Part shown: positions 25,724-34,147 of the stretch, in pieces
How the letters are laid out: the number at the start of each line of letters is the position of its first letter
How positions within the stretch are numbered: the stretch's first letter is position 1
Origin: SIG701 sp045539595
GTDB taxonomy: Bacteria; Bacillota; Clostridia; Oscillospirales; CAG-272
DNA length: 62,733 nt
Assembly: GCA_045539595.1 (NCBI GenBank)
Contig: JAZQFQ010000111.1
Coordinates: 1-62,733 of the forward strand
Direction: 5' to 3'
Notes under the pieces: model-generated
What the model was told of the DNA's origin: nothing
What the model saw: the letters and a program-made list of their open reading frames with translations, nothing else
Database searches by the model: none
Translations under genes and position numbers: made by a program

Positions 25724-27808
25724 ATGGCAAGGGAATATTCACTTGAGCGTACCAGAAACATCGGTATCATGGCTCATATCGACGCCGGTAAGACCACGAC
25801 CACTGAGCGTATCCTGTACTACACAGGCAAGACGCACAAGATGGGCGAGACCCACGACGGCGGCGCTACCATGGACTGGATGGAGCAGGAACAGGAGAGA
25901 GGTATCACCATTACCTCCGCTGCTACCACTTGCTTCTGGAAAAATACGCGTATTAACATTATCGACACCCCCGGCCACGTTGACTTTACTGTAGAGGTTG
26001 AGCGCTCTCTGCGCGTTCTCGACGGCTCCGTTACTGTCTTCTGTGCAAAGGGCGGCGTTGAGCCCCAGTCTGAAACCGTTTGGAGACAGGCTGATATGTA
26101 CAAGGTTCCGCGTATGGGCTATGTCAACAAGATGGATATCAATGGCGCGAACTTCTATCGCGTTATCGATATGATGCATGACAGACTCCATGCCAATGCG
26201 GTTCCGATCCAGCTTCCTATCGGCGCGGAGAACACTTTCCGCGGCATCATCGATCTGATGAACATGGAAGCCGACGTTTACTACGATGACCTCGGTAAGG
26301 ACATGCGTGTCGAGCCCATTCCGGAAGACATGATGGAACAGGCCGAGGAATATCACGCAAAGATGGTTGAGTCCATCTGCGAAACCAATGAAGAACTGTT
26401 TGAGAAATACTGTAATGGCGATGAGATCTCCATCGATGAGCTGAAAGCGGCTCTCCGCAAGGCTACCATCGATAATAAGATCGTTCCCGTTGTTTGCGGT
26501 ACTTCTTACAAGAACAAGGGCGTACAGAAGCTGCTCGATGCGATCATCGACTACATGCCCGCGCCTACCGACATCGAGTCCATGAAGGGTGTGAACCCTG
26601 ACACGAATGAAGAGGAAGAGAGACATGCATCCGATGAGGAGCCCTTCTCTGCCCTCGCATTCAAGATCGCAACCGACCCGTTCGTTGGTAAGCTCTGCTT
26701 CTTCCGTGTATACTCCGGTGTGATCAATGCCGGTGATACAGTATACAACTCCACCAAGGGTAAGCGCGAGCGTCTCGGACGTATCGTTCAGATGCACGCA
26801 AACTCCCGCCAGGATATCGATACCTGCTACGCCGGTGATATCGCTGCCGTAGTTGCTACCAAGTTCACCACTACCGGTGATACTTTCTGCGACGAAAAGC
26901 ATCCGATCATTCTGGAGAGCATGGAGTTCCCGGAACCCGTTATCCGTCAGGCAATCGAGCCCAAGACTCGTGCCGGTCAGGAAAAGATGGGTATCGCTCT
27001 CGCCAAGCTGGCTGAAGAAGATCCGACCTTCCGCACCTATACGGATGAGGAAACCGGTCAGACCATCATCGCCGGAATGGGCGAGCTTCACCTGGAGATC
27101 ATCGTGGATCGTCTGCTCCGCGAGTTCAAGGTAGAGGCAAACATCGGTAAGCCCCAGGTTGCTTACAAAGAGACCATCCGCAAGAAAGTGGATCACGAGT
27201 GCAAGTACAAGCGTCAGTCCGGTGGTTCCGGTCAGTACGGTCACGTTAAGATCACAGTTGAGCCCAACGAGCCCGGTAAGGGTTACGAGTTCGTTAACGC
27301 CGTAACCGGCGGTGCCATTCCCAAGGAATTCATCGAGCCCGTTAACCAGGGTATTCAGGGCGCTATGCAGAATGGTGTCCTCGCCGGCTACAACGTAGTT
27401 GACGTTAAGGTTACTTTGTACGATGGTTCTTACCACGAAGTTGACTCTTCTGAGATGGCGTTCAAGATCGCCGGTTCTATGGCGTTCAAGGAAGCAATGA
27501 GAAAGGCTGATCCCGTTCTCACTGAGCCTATCATGAAGGTCGTTACCATCACTCCCGATGACTATCTCGGCGATATCATCGGCGACTTCAACTCCCGCCG
27601 CGGTCAGATCCAGTCCATGGAACCCCAGAACAACGGTGCTACCGAGGTTCTCGCATTCGTTCCGCTGGCTGAGATGTTCGGTTACGCAACGGATCTCCGT
27701 TCCAAGTCCCAGGGCCGTGCCCTGTACTCCATGGAACCGGCTCACTTCGCTGCAGTTCCGAAGTCCATCCAGGAAGAGATCGTAAACGTCCGCGCAAAGA
27801 ACAACTAA
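25724..27808 (+). CDS. fusA: elongation factor G
   Basis: The 694-residue translocation GTPase. The G1 loop is AHIDAGKTTTTERIL (residues 16-30), with RGITITSAATT (switch I), DTPGHVDFT (G3) and NKMD (G4). Domains III-V follow, with GMGELHLEIIVDRL and the domain IV sequence RQSGGSGQYGHVKI. The length is typical. The gene lies 66 nt after rpsG and 37 nt before tuf. Confidence 0.98.
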   Translation: MAREYSLERTRNIGIMAHIDAGKTTTTERILYYTGKTHKMGETHDGGATMDWMEQEQERGITITSAATTCFWKNTRINIIDTPGHVDFTVEVERSLRVLDGSVTVFCAKGGVEPQSETVWRQADMYKVPRMGYVNKMDINGANFYRVIDMMHDRLHANAVPIQLPIGAENTFRGIIDLMNMEADVYYDDLGKDMRVEPIPEDMMEQAEEYHAKMVESICETNEELFEKYCNGDEISIDELKAALRKATIDNKIVPVVCGTSYKNKGVQKLLDAIIDYMPAPTDIESMKGVNPDTNEEEERHASDEEPFSALAFKIATDPFVGKLCFFRVYSGVINAGDTVYNSTKGKRERLGRIVQMHANSRQDIDTCYAGDIAAVVATKFTTTGDTFCDEKHPIILESMEFPEPVIRQAIEPKTRAGQEKMGIALAKLAEEDPTFRTYTDEETGQTIIAGMGELHLEIIVDRLLREFKVEANIGKPQVAYKETIRKKVDHECKYKRQSGGSGQYGHVKITVEPNEPGKGYEFVNAVTGGAIPKEFIEPVNQGIQGAMQNGVLAGYNVVDVKVTLYDGSYHEVDSSEMAFKIAGSMAFKEAMRKADPVLTEPIMKVVTITPDDYLGDIIGDFNSRRGQIQSMEPQNNGATEVLAFVPLAEMFGYATDLRSKSQGRALYSMEPAHFAAVPKSIQEEIVNVRAKNN

Positions 27809-27845
27809 TTATTTTACAACCTATATATTTTAGGAGGATTTACCA

Positions 27846-29051
27846 ATGGCAAAGGCAAAATTTGAGCGCAGCAAGCCCCACGTTAATATTGGTACCATCG
27901 GTCACGTTGACCATGGTAAGACCACTCTGACCGCAGCTATCACCAAGTATCTCTCTGTTGGTTCCAGCAATGTTGAGTTCATGGCATACGACCAGATCGA
28001 CAACGCTCCCGAAGAGAAGGCTCGTGGTATCACAATTAACACCCGTCACGTTGAGTACGAGACCGACGTTCGTCACTACGCGCACGTTGACTGCCCCGGC
28101 CACGCTGACTACGTTAAGAACATGATCACCGGTGCCGCTCAGATGGACGGCGCTATCCTCGTAGTTGCTGCAACCGACGGCCCCATGGCTCAGACCCGTG
28201 AGCATATCCTGCTCGCTCGTCAGGTAGGCGTTCCCGCACTGGTTGTATTCATGAACAAGTGCGACCTGGTTGATGACGATGAGCTGTGCGATCTCGTTGA
28301 GATGGAAATCCGTGACCTGCTCTCCGAGTACGACTTCCCGGGCGACGATATTCCGATCGTTCGCGGTTCCGCTCGTGAGGCTCTCGAGTCCACTTCCAAC
28401 GACAAGAACGATCCTGTTTACGCTCCCATCAAGGAACTGATGGATCAGGTAGACGCATACATCCCCACTCCCGCTCGTAAGGCTGATGAGCCCTTCCTGA
28501 TGCCTGTTGAGGACGTATTCTCCATCACCGGTCGTGGTACTGTTGCTACCGGTCGTGTAGAGCGTGGTACCGTTAAGATGGCTGATAACGTAGAAATCGT
28601 TGGTCTGACCGACGAGAAGAAGACTACCGTTATCACCGGTATCGAAATGTTCCGTAAGCTGCTGGATTCCGCTGAGGCTGGTGACAACGTTGGTCTGCTG
28701 CTCCGCGGTGTTCAGAAGAACGAGATCGAGCGCGGTCAGGTTCTCTGCAAGCCCGGCTCCATCAACCCCCACACCAAGTTCTCCGGTCAGGTTTACGTAC
28801 TGCAGGAGAAAGAGGGTGGCCGTCAGAAGCCCTTCTTCTCTGGCTACCGTCCTCAGTTCTACTTCAGAACTACCGACGTTACCGGCACCATCCAGCTTCC
28901 CGCTGACGTTGACATGTGCCGCCCCGGCGATAACGTTGTAATGAACGTTGAGCTCATTACTCCTATCGCTATCGAGAAGGGTCTCCGTTTCGCTATCCGT
29001 GAGGGTGGTAGAACCGTTGGTTCCGGCGTCGTTTCCGAGATCGAGGCTTAA
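27846..29051 (+). CDS. tuf: elongation factor Tu
   Basis: The 401-residue GTPase that brings aminoacyl-tRNA to the ribosome. It opens MAKAKFERSKPHVNIGTIGH, with GHVDHGKTTLT (G1), RGITINT, DCPGHADYVKNMITG (G3) and MNKCDLVDD (G4). It has an AGGAGG site and is followed by a 26-bp palindromic terminator. Last gene of the str cluster. Confidence 0.98.
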   Translation: MAKAKFERSKPHVNIGTIGHVDHGKTTLTAAITKYLSVGSSNVEFMAYDQIDNAPEEKARGITINTRHVEYETDVRHYAHVDCPGHADYVKNMITGAAQMDGAILVVAATDGPMAQTREHILLARQVGVPALVVFMNKCDLVDDDELCDLVEMEIRDLLSEYDFPGDDIPIVRGSAREALESTSNDKNDPVYAPIKELMDQVDAYIPTPARKADEPFLMPVEDVFSITGRGTVATGRVERGTVKMADNVEIVGLTDEKKTTVITGIEMFRKLLDSAEAGDNVGLLLRGVQKNEIERGQVLCKPGSINPHTKFSGQVYVLQEKEGGRQKPFFSGYRPQFYFRTTDVTGTIQLPADVDMCRPGDNVVMNVELITPIAIEKGLRFAIREGGRTVGSGVVSEIEA

Positions 29052-29073
29052 TCACTAACCATTCAGGTTTTCG

Positions 29074-29107
29074 GATCACCGGCGCATGCGCCGGTGATCT
29101 TCTTTTT
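29074..29107 (+). terminator. intrinsic terminator after tuf
   Basis: A perfect 26-bp palindrome (29074-29099, half-site GATCACCGGCGCA) followed by TTCTTTTT. It insulates tuf from the FMN riboswitch. Confidence 0.9.
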
Positions 29108-29120
29108 CCAAACTGAATAC

Positions 29121-29236
29121 ATTTCTTCGGGGAATGGTGAAAATCCATACCGGTGGTATAGTCCACGAACATCCCACGGGATGCCGAGCAGGCGCAATTC
29201 CTGCACCGACGGTTACAGTCCGGATGAGAGAAGATA
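29121..29236 (+). promoter_or_regulatory. FMN riboswitch (RFN element)
   Basis: The conserved blocks of the RFN aptamer appear in order: CTTCGGGG, TGGTGAAAATCC, ACCGGTGGTA, GATGCCGAGCAGG, GCAATTCCTG, ACCGACGGTTACAGTCCGGA and GAGAGAAG. The last block pairs with the first (TTTCTTC/GAGAAGA) to close P1. A terminator lies downstream and ribU follows, so excess FMN should end transcription before the riboflavin transporter. A small extra hairpin (GCGGAAT/ATTCCGC, about 29259-29273) sits between aptamer and terminator. Confidence 0.96.
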
Positions 29237-29283
29237 GGCTCAATGGCCGATGCGGAATGATTCCGCACGACTTGGAAGTAATA

Positions 29284-29311
29284 CCCCGACAGACTTTGCT
29301 GTCGGGGTTTT
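29284..29311 (+). terminator. expression-platform terminator of the FMN riboswitch
   Basis: CCCCGACAG (29284-29292) pairs perfectly with CTGTCGGGG (29299-29307), followed by TTTT. It lies between the aptamer and ribU. Confidence 0.9.
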
Positions 29312-29349
29312 ATCTTCTCCTTGTACTACATTGACTAAGGAGAATTATT

Positions 29350-29952
29350 ATGTCCGTCAAATCCAAAACACCGATCCGCTATATGACACGCGTCGCCATC
29401 CTGACCGCGATCGCATCTGTTATGATGCTGCTTGAAATTCCCCTCTGGTTCGCTCCGGGATTCTACAAACTGGATCTTTCTGAGCTGGTCATCCTCATGG
29501 GCGGATTTGCTCTGGGGCCGGGGGCCGCTGTCCTTATTGAATTTCTGAAAAATCTGATCAACATACTGCTGCTGAACGGCACCACCACCGCGTACATCGG
29601 CGAGTTCGCCAATTTCATTACGGGATGCGCGTTTGTCGTGCCCGCCGCACTGATCTACAAATATCACAAAAACAAAAAAGGCGCCATCATCAGCATGATC
29701 GTGGGCTCTTTGTCCCTGGCGCTAATCGGCAGCCTGCTCAATTACTTTGTGCTGATTCCTGCCTTCTCCCGCTTCTACAACATGGAAATGGAAGCCATCA
29801 TCGGCATGGGAGCGGCGGTGAACCCTTTGGTTTCCGATCTGAAAACGCTGGTGATCTTCGCAGTTGCCCCGTTCAATCTGGTGAAGGGTGTGATCTGCTC
29901 CGTCTTTTCCCTGATTCTGTATAAACACGTCTCAAAGATTCTCCACATTTGA
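29350..29952 (+). CDS. ribU: riboflavin transporter, ECF S component
   Basis: A 200-residue membrane protein with about six helices. It binds riboflavin and works with the shared EcfA/A'/T energy module, whose genes are not in this window. RibU marks are the helix with PLWFAPGFYKLDLSELVILMG (about 31-50), GPGAAVLIEFLKNLIN and the GTTTAYIGEFANF loop. Regulation by the FMN riboswitch directly upstream confirms the substrate class. The start ATG follows AAGGAGAATT. Confidence 0.95.
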   Translation: MSVKSKTPIRYMTRVAILTAIASVMMLLEIPLWFAPGFYKLDLSELVILMGGFALGPGAAVLIEFLKNLINILLLNGTTTAYIGEFANFITGCAFVVPAALIYKYHKNKKGAIISMIVGSLSLALIGSLLNYFVLIPAFSRFYNMEMEAIIGMGAAVNPLVSDLKTLVIFAVAPFNLVKGVICSVFSLILYKHVSKILHI

Positions 29953-29963
29953 TCCTTTCCGCC

Positions 29964-30015
29964 TTGCGGGATGGACACTTTTGTGGTACAATAGACATAT
30001 CACGGTGTATACACC
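29964..30015 (+). promoter_or_regulatory. promoter with palindrome before the small export gene
   Basis: TTGCGG (29964-29969), 17 nt, TACAAT (29987-29992). A perfect 12-bp palindrome GGTGTATACACC (30004-30015) lies just downstream, at about the transcription start and before the AAAGGAG site. That is a normal place for a repressor operator. Confidence 0.5.
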
Positions 30016-30035
30016 AAAGGAGATGGCACGCAAAT

Positions 30036-30509
30036 ATGTTGGAAATCATCAAAGAATATCTGTACGTCTTCTTTTGCGCCATGGTTCCGCTGATCGAACT
30101 CCGCGGATCCGTCATCATCGGTGCGGGAATGGGTATGCCCTGGTATGCCAATCTGGTACTCAGCGTAATCGGCAACATGCTCCCCATTCCGTTTATCCTG
30201 TTGTTCATCCGGAAAATCCTCGCTTGGATGCACACAACCAAGCATTTCAAAGGAATAGCCGAATGGCTGGAGCGGAAGGCACACAGCAAATCCGATCGGG
30301 TGCTGAAATACGCCTCTCTGGGTCTGGTGCTGTTCGTTGGCATCCCCCTGCCCGGCACGGGCGCGTGGACCGGTGCCTTGATTGCGTCGCTGTTGGATAT
30401 GCGAATGAAGTATTCCCTGCCCGCCATCTTTGCCGGCGTATGCCTGGCCGGCGGTATCATGTGCTGTGCCAGCTATGGCGTGGTGTCGTTCCTCAGCTTT
30501 TTGCTTTGA
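30036..30509 (+). CDS. small multidrug-export-type membrane protein (COG2426)
   Basis: A 157-residue integral membrane protein with four or five helices that resembles the COG2426 family, annotated as small multi-drug export proteins; the true substrate is not established. Family-like features are VPLIELRGSVIIGAGMG near the start and LFVGIPLPGTGAWTGALIASLL in the second half, two hairpin-like repeats with Pro/Gly at the turn. The ATG at 30036 is 13 nt after GGAG, a loose spacing. It has its own promoter and a strong terminator. Confidence 0.75.
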   Translation: MLEIIKEYLYVFFCAMVPLIELRGSVIIGAGMGMPWYANLVLSVIGNMLPIPFILLFIRKILAWMHTTKHFKGIAEWLERKAHSKSDRVLKYASLGLVLFVGIPLPGTGAWTGALIASLLDMRMKYSLPAIFAGVCLAGGIMCCASYGVVSFLSFLL

Positions 30510-30515
30510 TCCCTT

Positions 30516-30543
30516 ACCCGGAAACGCCCGTTTCCGGGTTTTT
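30516..30543 (+). terminator. intrinsic terminator after the small export gene
   Basis: A 10-bp stem ACCCGGAAAC/GTTTCCGGGT with a 4-nt loop and a T run. Confidence 0.93.
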
Positions 30544-30631
30544 GCATATTTTTTCCCAAAACTACCTAACAAATCCGTTTTTCACCGACTATACAGATGA
30601 AAGCATTGATCAATCGCTTTGGAGACAACAA

Positions 30632-32260
30632 ATGAAAAAACAAGAACTGCTGCAAAAGATCGATAACGAACTGATCGAAAAACTGTACGGCTTTTGCTAT
30701 GCCCGCACCAACGACAGCTACGAGGCACAGGATCTGTGCTCCGATATTCTGTACGCGCTGATCAAAACAGCGGCGGGCGAGGGCGAAATCCGGGATCTGT
30801 ACGGCTTCATCTGGAAGATTGCCCGCAATGTGTATGCGGATTTTTCCGAGAAGCGCCGCCGGGAGACGGATGCTCTCTACGGGGATGACCCGGAGGAGAT
30901 CCTTTCCCTGATCGCGGCGGAGGAAGAGGAAGAAGACGACAGCGACGAGCTGCTGCGGGCGGTATACCTGCAGATTTCTTACCTGACCCGGGCGTACCGG
31001 GAGGTGATGATTGCCTTCTACATCGACGGAAAATCCACCGCGCAGATCGCGAAGGAACAGAAAGCCGGCGAAAGTGCGGTTCGGCAACGGTTATTTGCGG
31101 CACGGAAAAAAGTGAAGAGCGAGGTAGACAAAATGAACGATATGCAGAATAAACCTACATCTTTGAGCAAGGTGGACTATGTAATATGGGGCTCCGGCAA
31201 TTCCGCGTGGGGTGATCCCCGGAACGGATTTGTTAGAGAATTCTCCAAGCACGTATTGTGGCTGTGCTTCAAAAAGCCCTCCGGTGCCACCGAGATCGCT
31301 GAGGAATTGGGCGTTCCCACCGTGTATGTGGAGGAAGAATTGGAGATCCTCACCCGGGGTGCCAACGGCAAGTACGGACTTCTGCGCAAGCTGGACAACG
31401 GAAAGTACGCCATCAACTTCGTGCTGTTTGATACGGACGTGATGGAAAAAGCCACTGCCCTCTACGAGGAATGGCTGCCCCAGATCTGCGACATCATCGC
31501 GGAGTATATTGAGGAGCACAAGGAAGAATACCTGTCCTTCCCCTATCTGAACAAAAAGGTGGATCTCAATCTGATCCTGTGGCAGCAAGTGCACACCTTT
31601 GCCTGTATGGTAACCTGCATGGTATCATCCATTCTAGTGAAAAAGTGTTTTTCAAACGAGCAGAAAACGGATCGTCCTTTCAGCGTGTTAGGCTATGTGT
31701 ACAACGGAAAGCAGTACGGCGGCGGCAAAGACGGCATCGGTGCAAAGAATGTATGCGGATTCTCCAATATTCATATGGCAAACATATATAGTGCACGGAT
31801 CAAAAAGCATTTTTCGAGCGCACATAATATTTCCAAGGATCCGCAGATTCAGTTGGCGCTGAAGGCTATCGACGGTCTGGCTGTTGCATCCCTTTCCGAC
31901 AAGGAGAAGGAGCACGCGGCGAAGGCCATCGAGCAGGGGTATTTGTATCGGGAGGGTGACACGCTGTACACCAAGATTCTGGTCAATGATGGGAAGGATT
32001 CCGATCGCCTGTTTGCGATCACCCGCAGTCTGACCAGCGAAGTCCTTACGAAAGAGGCGGAAGCCATCGCCGAAAAGTTAGCAGATCTGATCCGGGAGAA
32101 CATCCCCGAATATCTGCATGGCGAGTGGATTTTCGCCAATGAACTTGCCAGCTTGCCCGTCTTTGATGCGCTGGTAGAGGCACTGATCGAGCGCGGTCTG
32201 CTGACCCCGCCGGAAAACCGTCTCGGTGCGGAAGGCTGCTGGATGAGCGTGGAGAAGTAA
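30632..32260 (+). CDS. sigma-70 family factor fused to a long wHTH/sensor-like C-terminus
   Basis: A 542-residue protein. Residues about 14-75 match sigma region 2 (EAQDLCSDIL, FIWKIARNVYADF) and about 108-163 region 4, ending with the helix-turn-helix KSTAQIAKEQKAGESAVRQR. An acidic stretch (97-106) links them. Usual ECF sigma factors end here at about 165-200 residues. This one continues for 380 more: a probable winged helix at about 204-265 (SGATEIAEELGVPTVYVEEE), then some 270 residues without recognised motifs, soluble and with several cysteines. No anti-sigma gene is adjacent. The C-terminus may replace one by controlling the sigma part in cis; that is inference. The ATG has GGAGACAACAA before it. 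It is flanked by terminators, so it is a single-gene unit. Confidence 0.8.
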   Translation: MKKQELLQKIDNELIEKLYGFCYARTNDSYEAQDLCSDILYALIKTAAGEGEIRDLYGFIWKIARNVYADFSEKRRRETDALYGDDPEEILSLIAAEEEEEDDSDELLRAVYLQISYLTRAYREVMIAFYIDGKSTAQIAKEQKAGESAVRQRLFAARKKVKSEVDKMNDMQNKPTSLSKVDYVIWGSGNSAWGDPRNGFVREFSKHVLWLCFKKPSGATEIAEELGVPTVYVEEELEILTRGANGKYGLLRKLDNGKYAINFVLFDTDVMEKATALYEEWLPQICDIIAEYIEEHKEEYLSFPYLNKKVDLNLILWQQVHTFACMVTCMVSSILVKKCFSNEQKTDRPFSVLGYVYNGKQYGGGKDGIGAKNVCGFSNIHMANIYSARIKKHFSSAHNISKDPQIQLALKAIDGLAVASLSDKEKEHAAKAIEQGYLYREGDTLYTKILVNDGKDSDRLFAITRSLTSEVLTKEAEAIAEKLADLIRENIPEYLHGEWIFANELASLPVFDALVEALIERGLLTPPENRLGAEGCWMSVEK

Positions 32261-32311
32261 GTAGTTTTGAGAGGACAAGTTGCGTTGCGTAACTCATCCT
32301 CAAAAAGTATA

Positions 32312-32386
32312 CGGGACGTCGCGGCGCCGTCCCCTACGAGTATACAAACACCCATTCTTGTAGGGGCTGGCGCCATCGACAGCCCG
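32312..32386. repeat. imperfect inverted repeat (small MITE-like element)
   Basis: The left arm 32312-32337 (CGGGACGTCGCGGCGCC...) and the right arm 32360-32386 (GTAGGGGCTGGCGCC...) are imperfect reverse complements with a 22-nt centre. The GTAGGGG...GACGTCCCG style is like short dispersed repeats of gut Clostridia. Its RNA would fold into a long hairpin. It sits in a gene-free gap between the sigma gene and metK. Confidence 0.6.
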
Positions 32387-32413
32387 AGTTCAAAAGAAAC
32401 AAACTTTAGCCCC

Positions 32414-32450
32414 AACCGGGAACAATCCTTTGATTGTTCCCGGTTATTTT
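32414..32450 (+). terminator. intrinsic terminator before the metK promoter
   Basis: A 14-bp perfect stem (32414-32427 with 32432-32445, arms AACCGGGAACAATC/GATTGTTCCCGGTT), loop CTTT, then ATTTTG. It isolates metK from the sigma gene. Confidence 0.88.
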
Positions 32451-32461
32451 GTATTTATCCC

Positions 32462-32490
32462 TTGCAATAGGGCGAATATGGTGGTATAAT
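32462..32490 (+). promoter_or_regulatory. sigma-A promoter of metK
   Basis: TTGCAA (32462-32467), 17 nt, TATAAT (32485-32490), about 20 nt before the SAM riboswitch. Confidence 0.85.
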
Positions 32491-32508
32491 ATGTGTGTAT
32501 GTAAACTT

Positions 32509-32597
32509 ACTTATCCAGAGTGGCGGAGGGACCGGCCCCATGAAGCCCGGCAACCTACCGATTTTTCGGCAAGGTGCTAATTCCTGACAGATAAGAG
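32509..32597 (+). promoter_or_regulatory. SAM-I riboswitch (S-box)
   Basis: The S-box order is clear: CTTATCCAGAG, GGCGGAGGGA, CCGGCCCCATGAAGCCCGGCAACC, AAGGTGCTAATTCC, GACAGATAAGAG (quoted in parts). CTTATC and GATAAG close P1. Binding of S-adenosylmethionine favours the downstream terminator, giving feedback on metK. Confidence 0.97.
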
Positions 32598-32625
32598 TTT
32601 GAGTTCATCCGATTTTGATTGTCTC

Positions 32626-32648
32626 AGGCTCTGCCCGGGGCTTTTTTC
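32626..32648 (+). terminator. expression-platform terminator of the SAM riboswitch
   Basis: AGGCTC pairs with GGGGCTT (two G-U pairs) around TGCCCG, followed by six T (32642-32647). The stem is short but in the right place, 26 nt before the metK start. Confidence 0.65.
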
Positions 32649-32673
32649 TTTGCCTGAAAGAAAGGAATATATT

Positions 32674-33846
32674 ATGAAAAGACTCTTTACATCCGAATCC
32701 GTAACCGAAGGACATCCCGACAAAATCTGCGACCAGATCTCCGATGCGATCCTGGACGAGATGCTCCGTCAGGATCCCATGTCCCGTGTGGCCTGCGAAA
32801 CCACCTGCACCACCGGTCTGGTCATGGTTCTCGGTGAGATCACCACATCTGCGTATGCGGACATCCCCACCATTGTACGTGAAACCGTGCGCGAGATCGG
32901 CTACGACCGCGCGAAATACGGTTTTGACTGCGACACCTGTGCGGTGCTCAACTCCATCCATGAGCAGTCCGCGGACATCGCCATGGGCGTGGACCGTGCG
33001 CTGGAATCCCGGGATCAGGAGGACAAGTTCGACATCGGAGCCGGCGACCAGGGCTTGATGTTCGGCTACGCCTGCAACGAGACGCCGGAATTTATGCCCT
33101 TCCCCATTTCCGCCGCCCACAAGCTGGCACGCCGTCTGACCGAAGTGCGCAAGAATGGCACCATGGCCTATCTCCGTCCCGACGGAAAGACCCAGGTGAC
33201 CGTGGAATACGAGGACGACAAACCGGTACGCATTGACACCATCGTTGTATCCTCCCAGCACGATCCCGACGTATCCCTTGAGCAGATCCGTGCCGATGTG
33301 ATCGAGCATGTGATCCGCCCCATCATCGATCCCGCTCTGATGGATGAGAATACCATCATTCACGTGAACCCCACCGGCCGATTCGTAATCGGCGGCCCCC
33401 ACGGCGACAGCGGTCTCACCGGCCGTAAGATCATCGTGGACACCTACGGCGGATACTCCCGCCACGGCGGCGGTGCTTTCTCCGGTAAGGATCCCACCAA
33501 GGTGGACCGCTCCGCGTCCTACATGGCCCGCTACATCGCCAAGAACATCGTAGCCGCCGGTCTGGCGGACAAGTGCGAGGTACAGTTGGCTTATGCCATC
33601 GGCGTAGCCCGTCCCGTATCCGTTCTGGTGGACACCTTCGGCACCGCCAAGACTGACGAGAACAAGATCGCCGACTACGTGGCTGAAAACGTGGATCTCC
33701 GTCCCGCTGCCATCATCGATCGCTTTGACTTGCGCCGTCCCATCTACCGTCAGCTGGCGGCCTACGGCCACATGGGCCGCGAGGATCTGATGGCTCCCTG
33801 GGAGGCTTTGGATCTGGTTCCCGAGATGCAGAAGGCTCTGCTGTAA
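32674..33846 (+). CDS. metK: S-adenosylmethionine synthetase
   Basis: Makes S-adenosylmethionine from methionine and ATP. The 390-residue protein carries SESVTEGHPDKICDQISDAILD (residues 5-26), GAGDQGLMFGYACNE with the substrate-loop residues, and GGGAFSGKDPTKVDRSASYMARYIAKN near residue 265. The start MKRLFTSESVTEGH follows AAAGGAATATATT. Regulated by the upstream SAM-I riboswitch; a strong terminator follows. Confidence 0.98.
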   Translation: MKRLFTSESVTEGHPDKICDQISDAILDEMLRQDPMSRVACETTCTTGLVMVLGEITTSAYADIPTIVRETVREIGYDRAKYGFDCDTCAVLNSIHEQSADIAMGVDRALESRDQEDKFDIGAGDQGLMFGYACNETPEFMPFPISAAHKLARRLTEVRKNGTMAYLRPDGKTQVTVEYEDDKPVRIDTIVVSSQHDPDVSLEQIRADVIEHVIRPIIDPALMDENTIIHVNPTGRFVIGGPHGDSGLTGRKIIVDTYGGYSRHGGGAFSGKDPTKVDRSASYMARYIAKNIVAAGLADKCEVQLAYAIGVARPVSVLVDTFGTAKTDENKIADYVAENVDLRPAAIIDRFDLRRPIYRQLAAYGHMGREDLMAPWEALDLVPEMQKALL

Positions 33847-33858
33847 CAGAAATTCCCC

Positions 33859-33889
33859 GGACTGCTGCCTTTGGCGGCAGTCCTTTTTT
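33859..33889 (+). terminator. intrinsic terminator after metK
   Basis: The stem GGACTGC/GCAGTCC with an inner GCC/GGC (33859-33883) is followed by six T. Confidence 0.92.
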
Positions 33890-33946
33890 CACGGAACGAC
33901 TCCCGCTTGCATACGCTGATACAAAGCGCATTTTGTCGGAGGAATT

Positions 33947-34090
33947 ATGGACAGCATTACCACCATCGTCATCGCCATGCTTTCCGTGTACGGATTTTAC
34001 TGCATACTGATGGAGATCCGCGACGGGCTTCTGCATCTTTGCCGCAAAAAGAAAACAAATGTACTCCCCGAAATTGACAAAGAGGAGTAA
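33947..34090 (+). CDS. 47-residue membrane microprotein
   Basis: A small reading frame with a good ribosome site (GGAGGAATT, 5 nt before ATG). The protein has one hydrophobic helix at residues 4-21, starting MDSITTIVIAMLSVYGFY, then MEIRDGLLHLCRKKK and a short charged tail ending DKEE. The basic stretch after the helix predicts the C-terminus inside. It lies after the metK terminator and before recD2, and the recD2 promoter overlaps its last codons, which argues for a separate unit. It was not recognised as a known family; function unknown. Confidence 0.6.
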   Translation: MDSITTIVIAMLSVYGFYCILMEIRDGLLHLCRKKKTNVLPEIDKEE

Positions 34091-34102
34091 TTTCGGTATA
34101 AT
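34074..34102 (+). promoter_or_regulatory. sigma-A promoter of recD2-comF
   Basis: TTGACA (34074-34079), 17 nt, TATAAT (34097-34102). The -35 box lies inside the microprotein gene. Confidence 0.85.
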
Positions 34103-34147
34103 AATACTAATCTTCAGAAAGGACGCCGGCGGAGCCGGAACAATGCC

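Noticed and set aside
25739..27745. Long minus-strand open frame over fusA
   Set aside because: Antisense shadow of a highly codon-biased gene; no ribosome site or family match.
29981..30631. In-frame extension upstream of the sigma gene
   Set aside because: It overlaps the small export gene and its terminator in another frame; ATG at 30632 has a good ribosome site.
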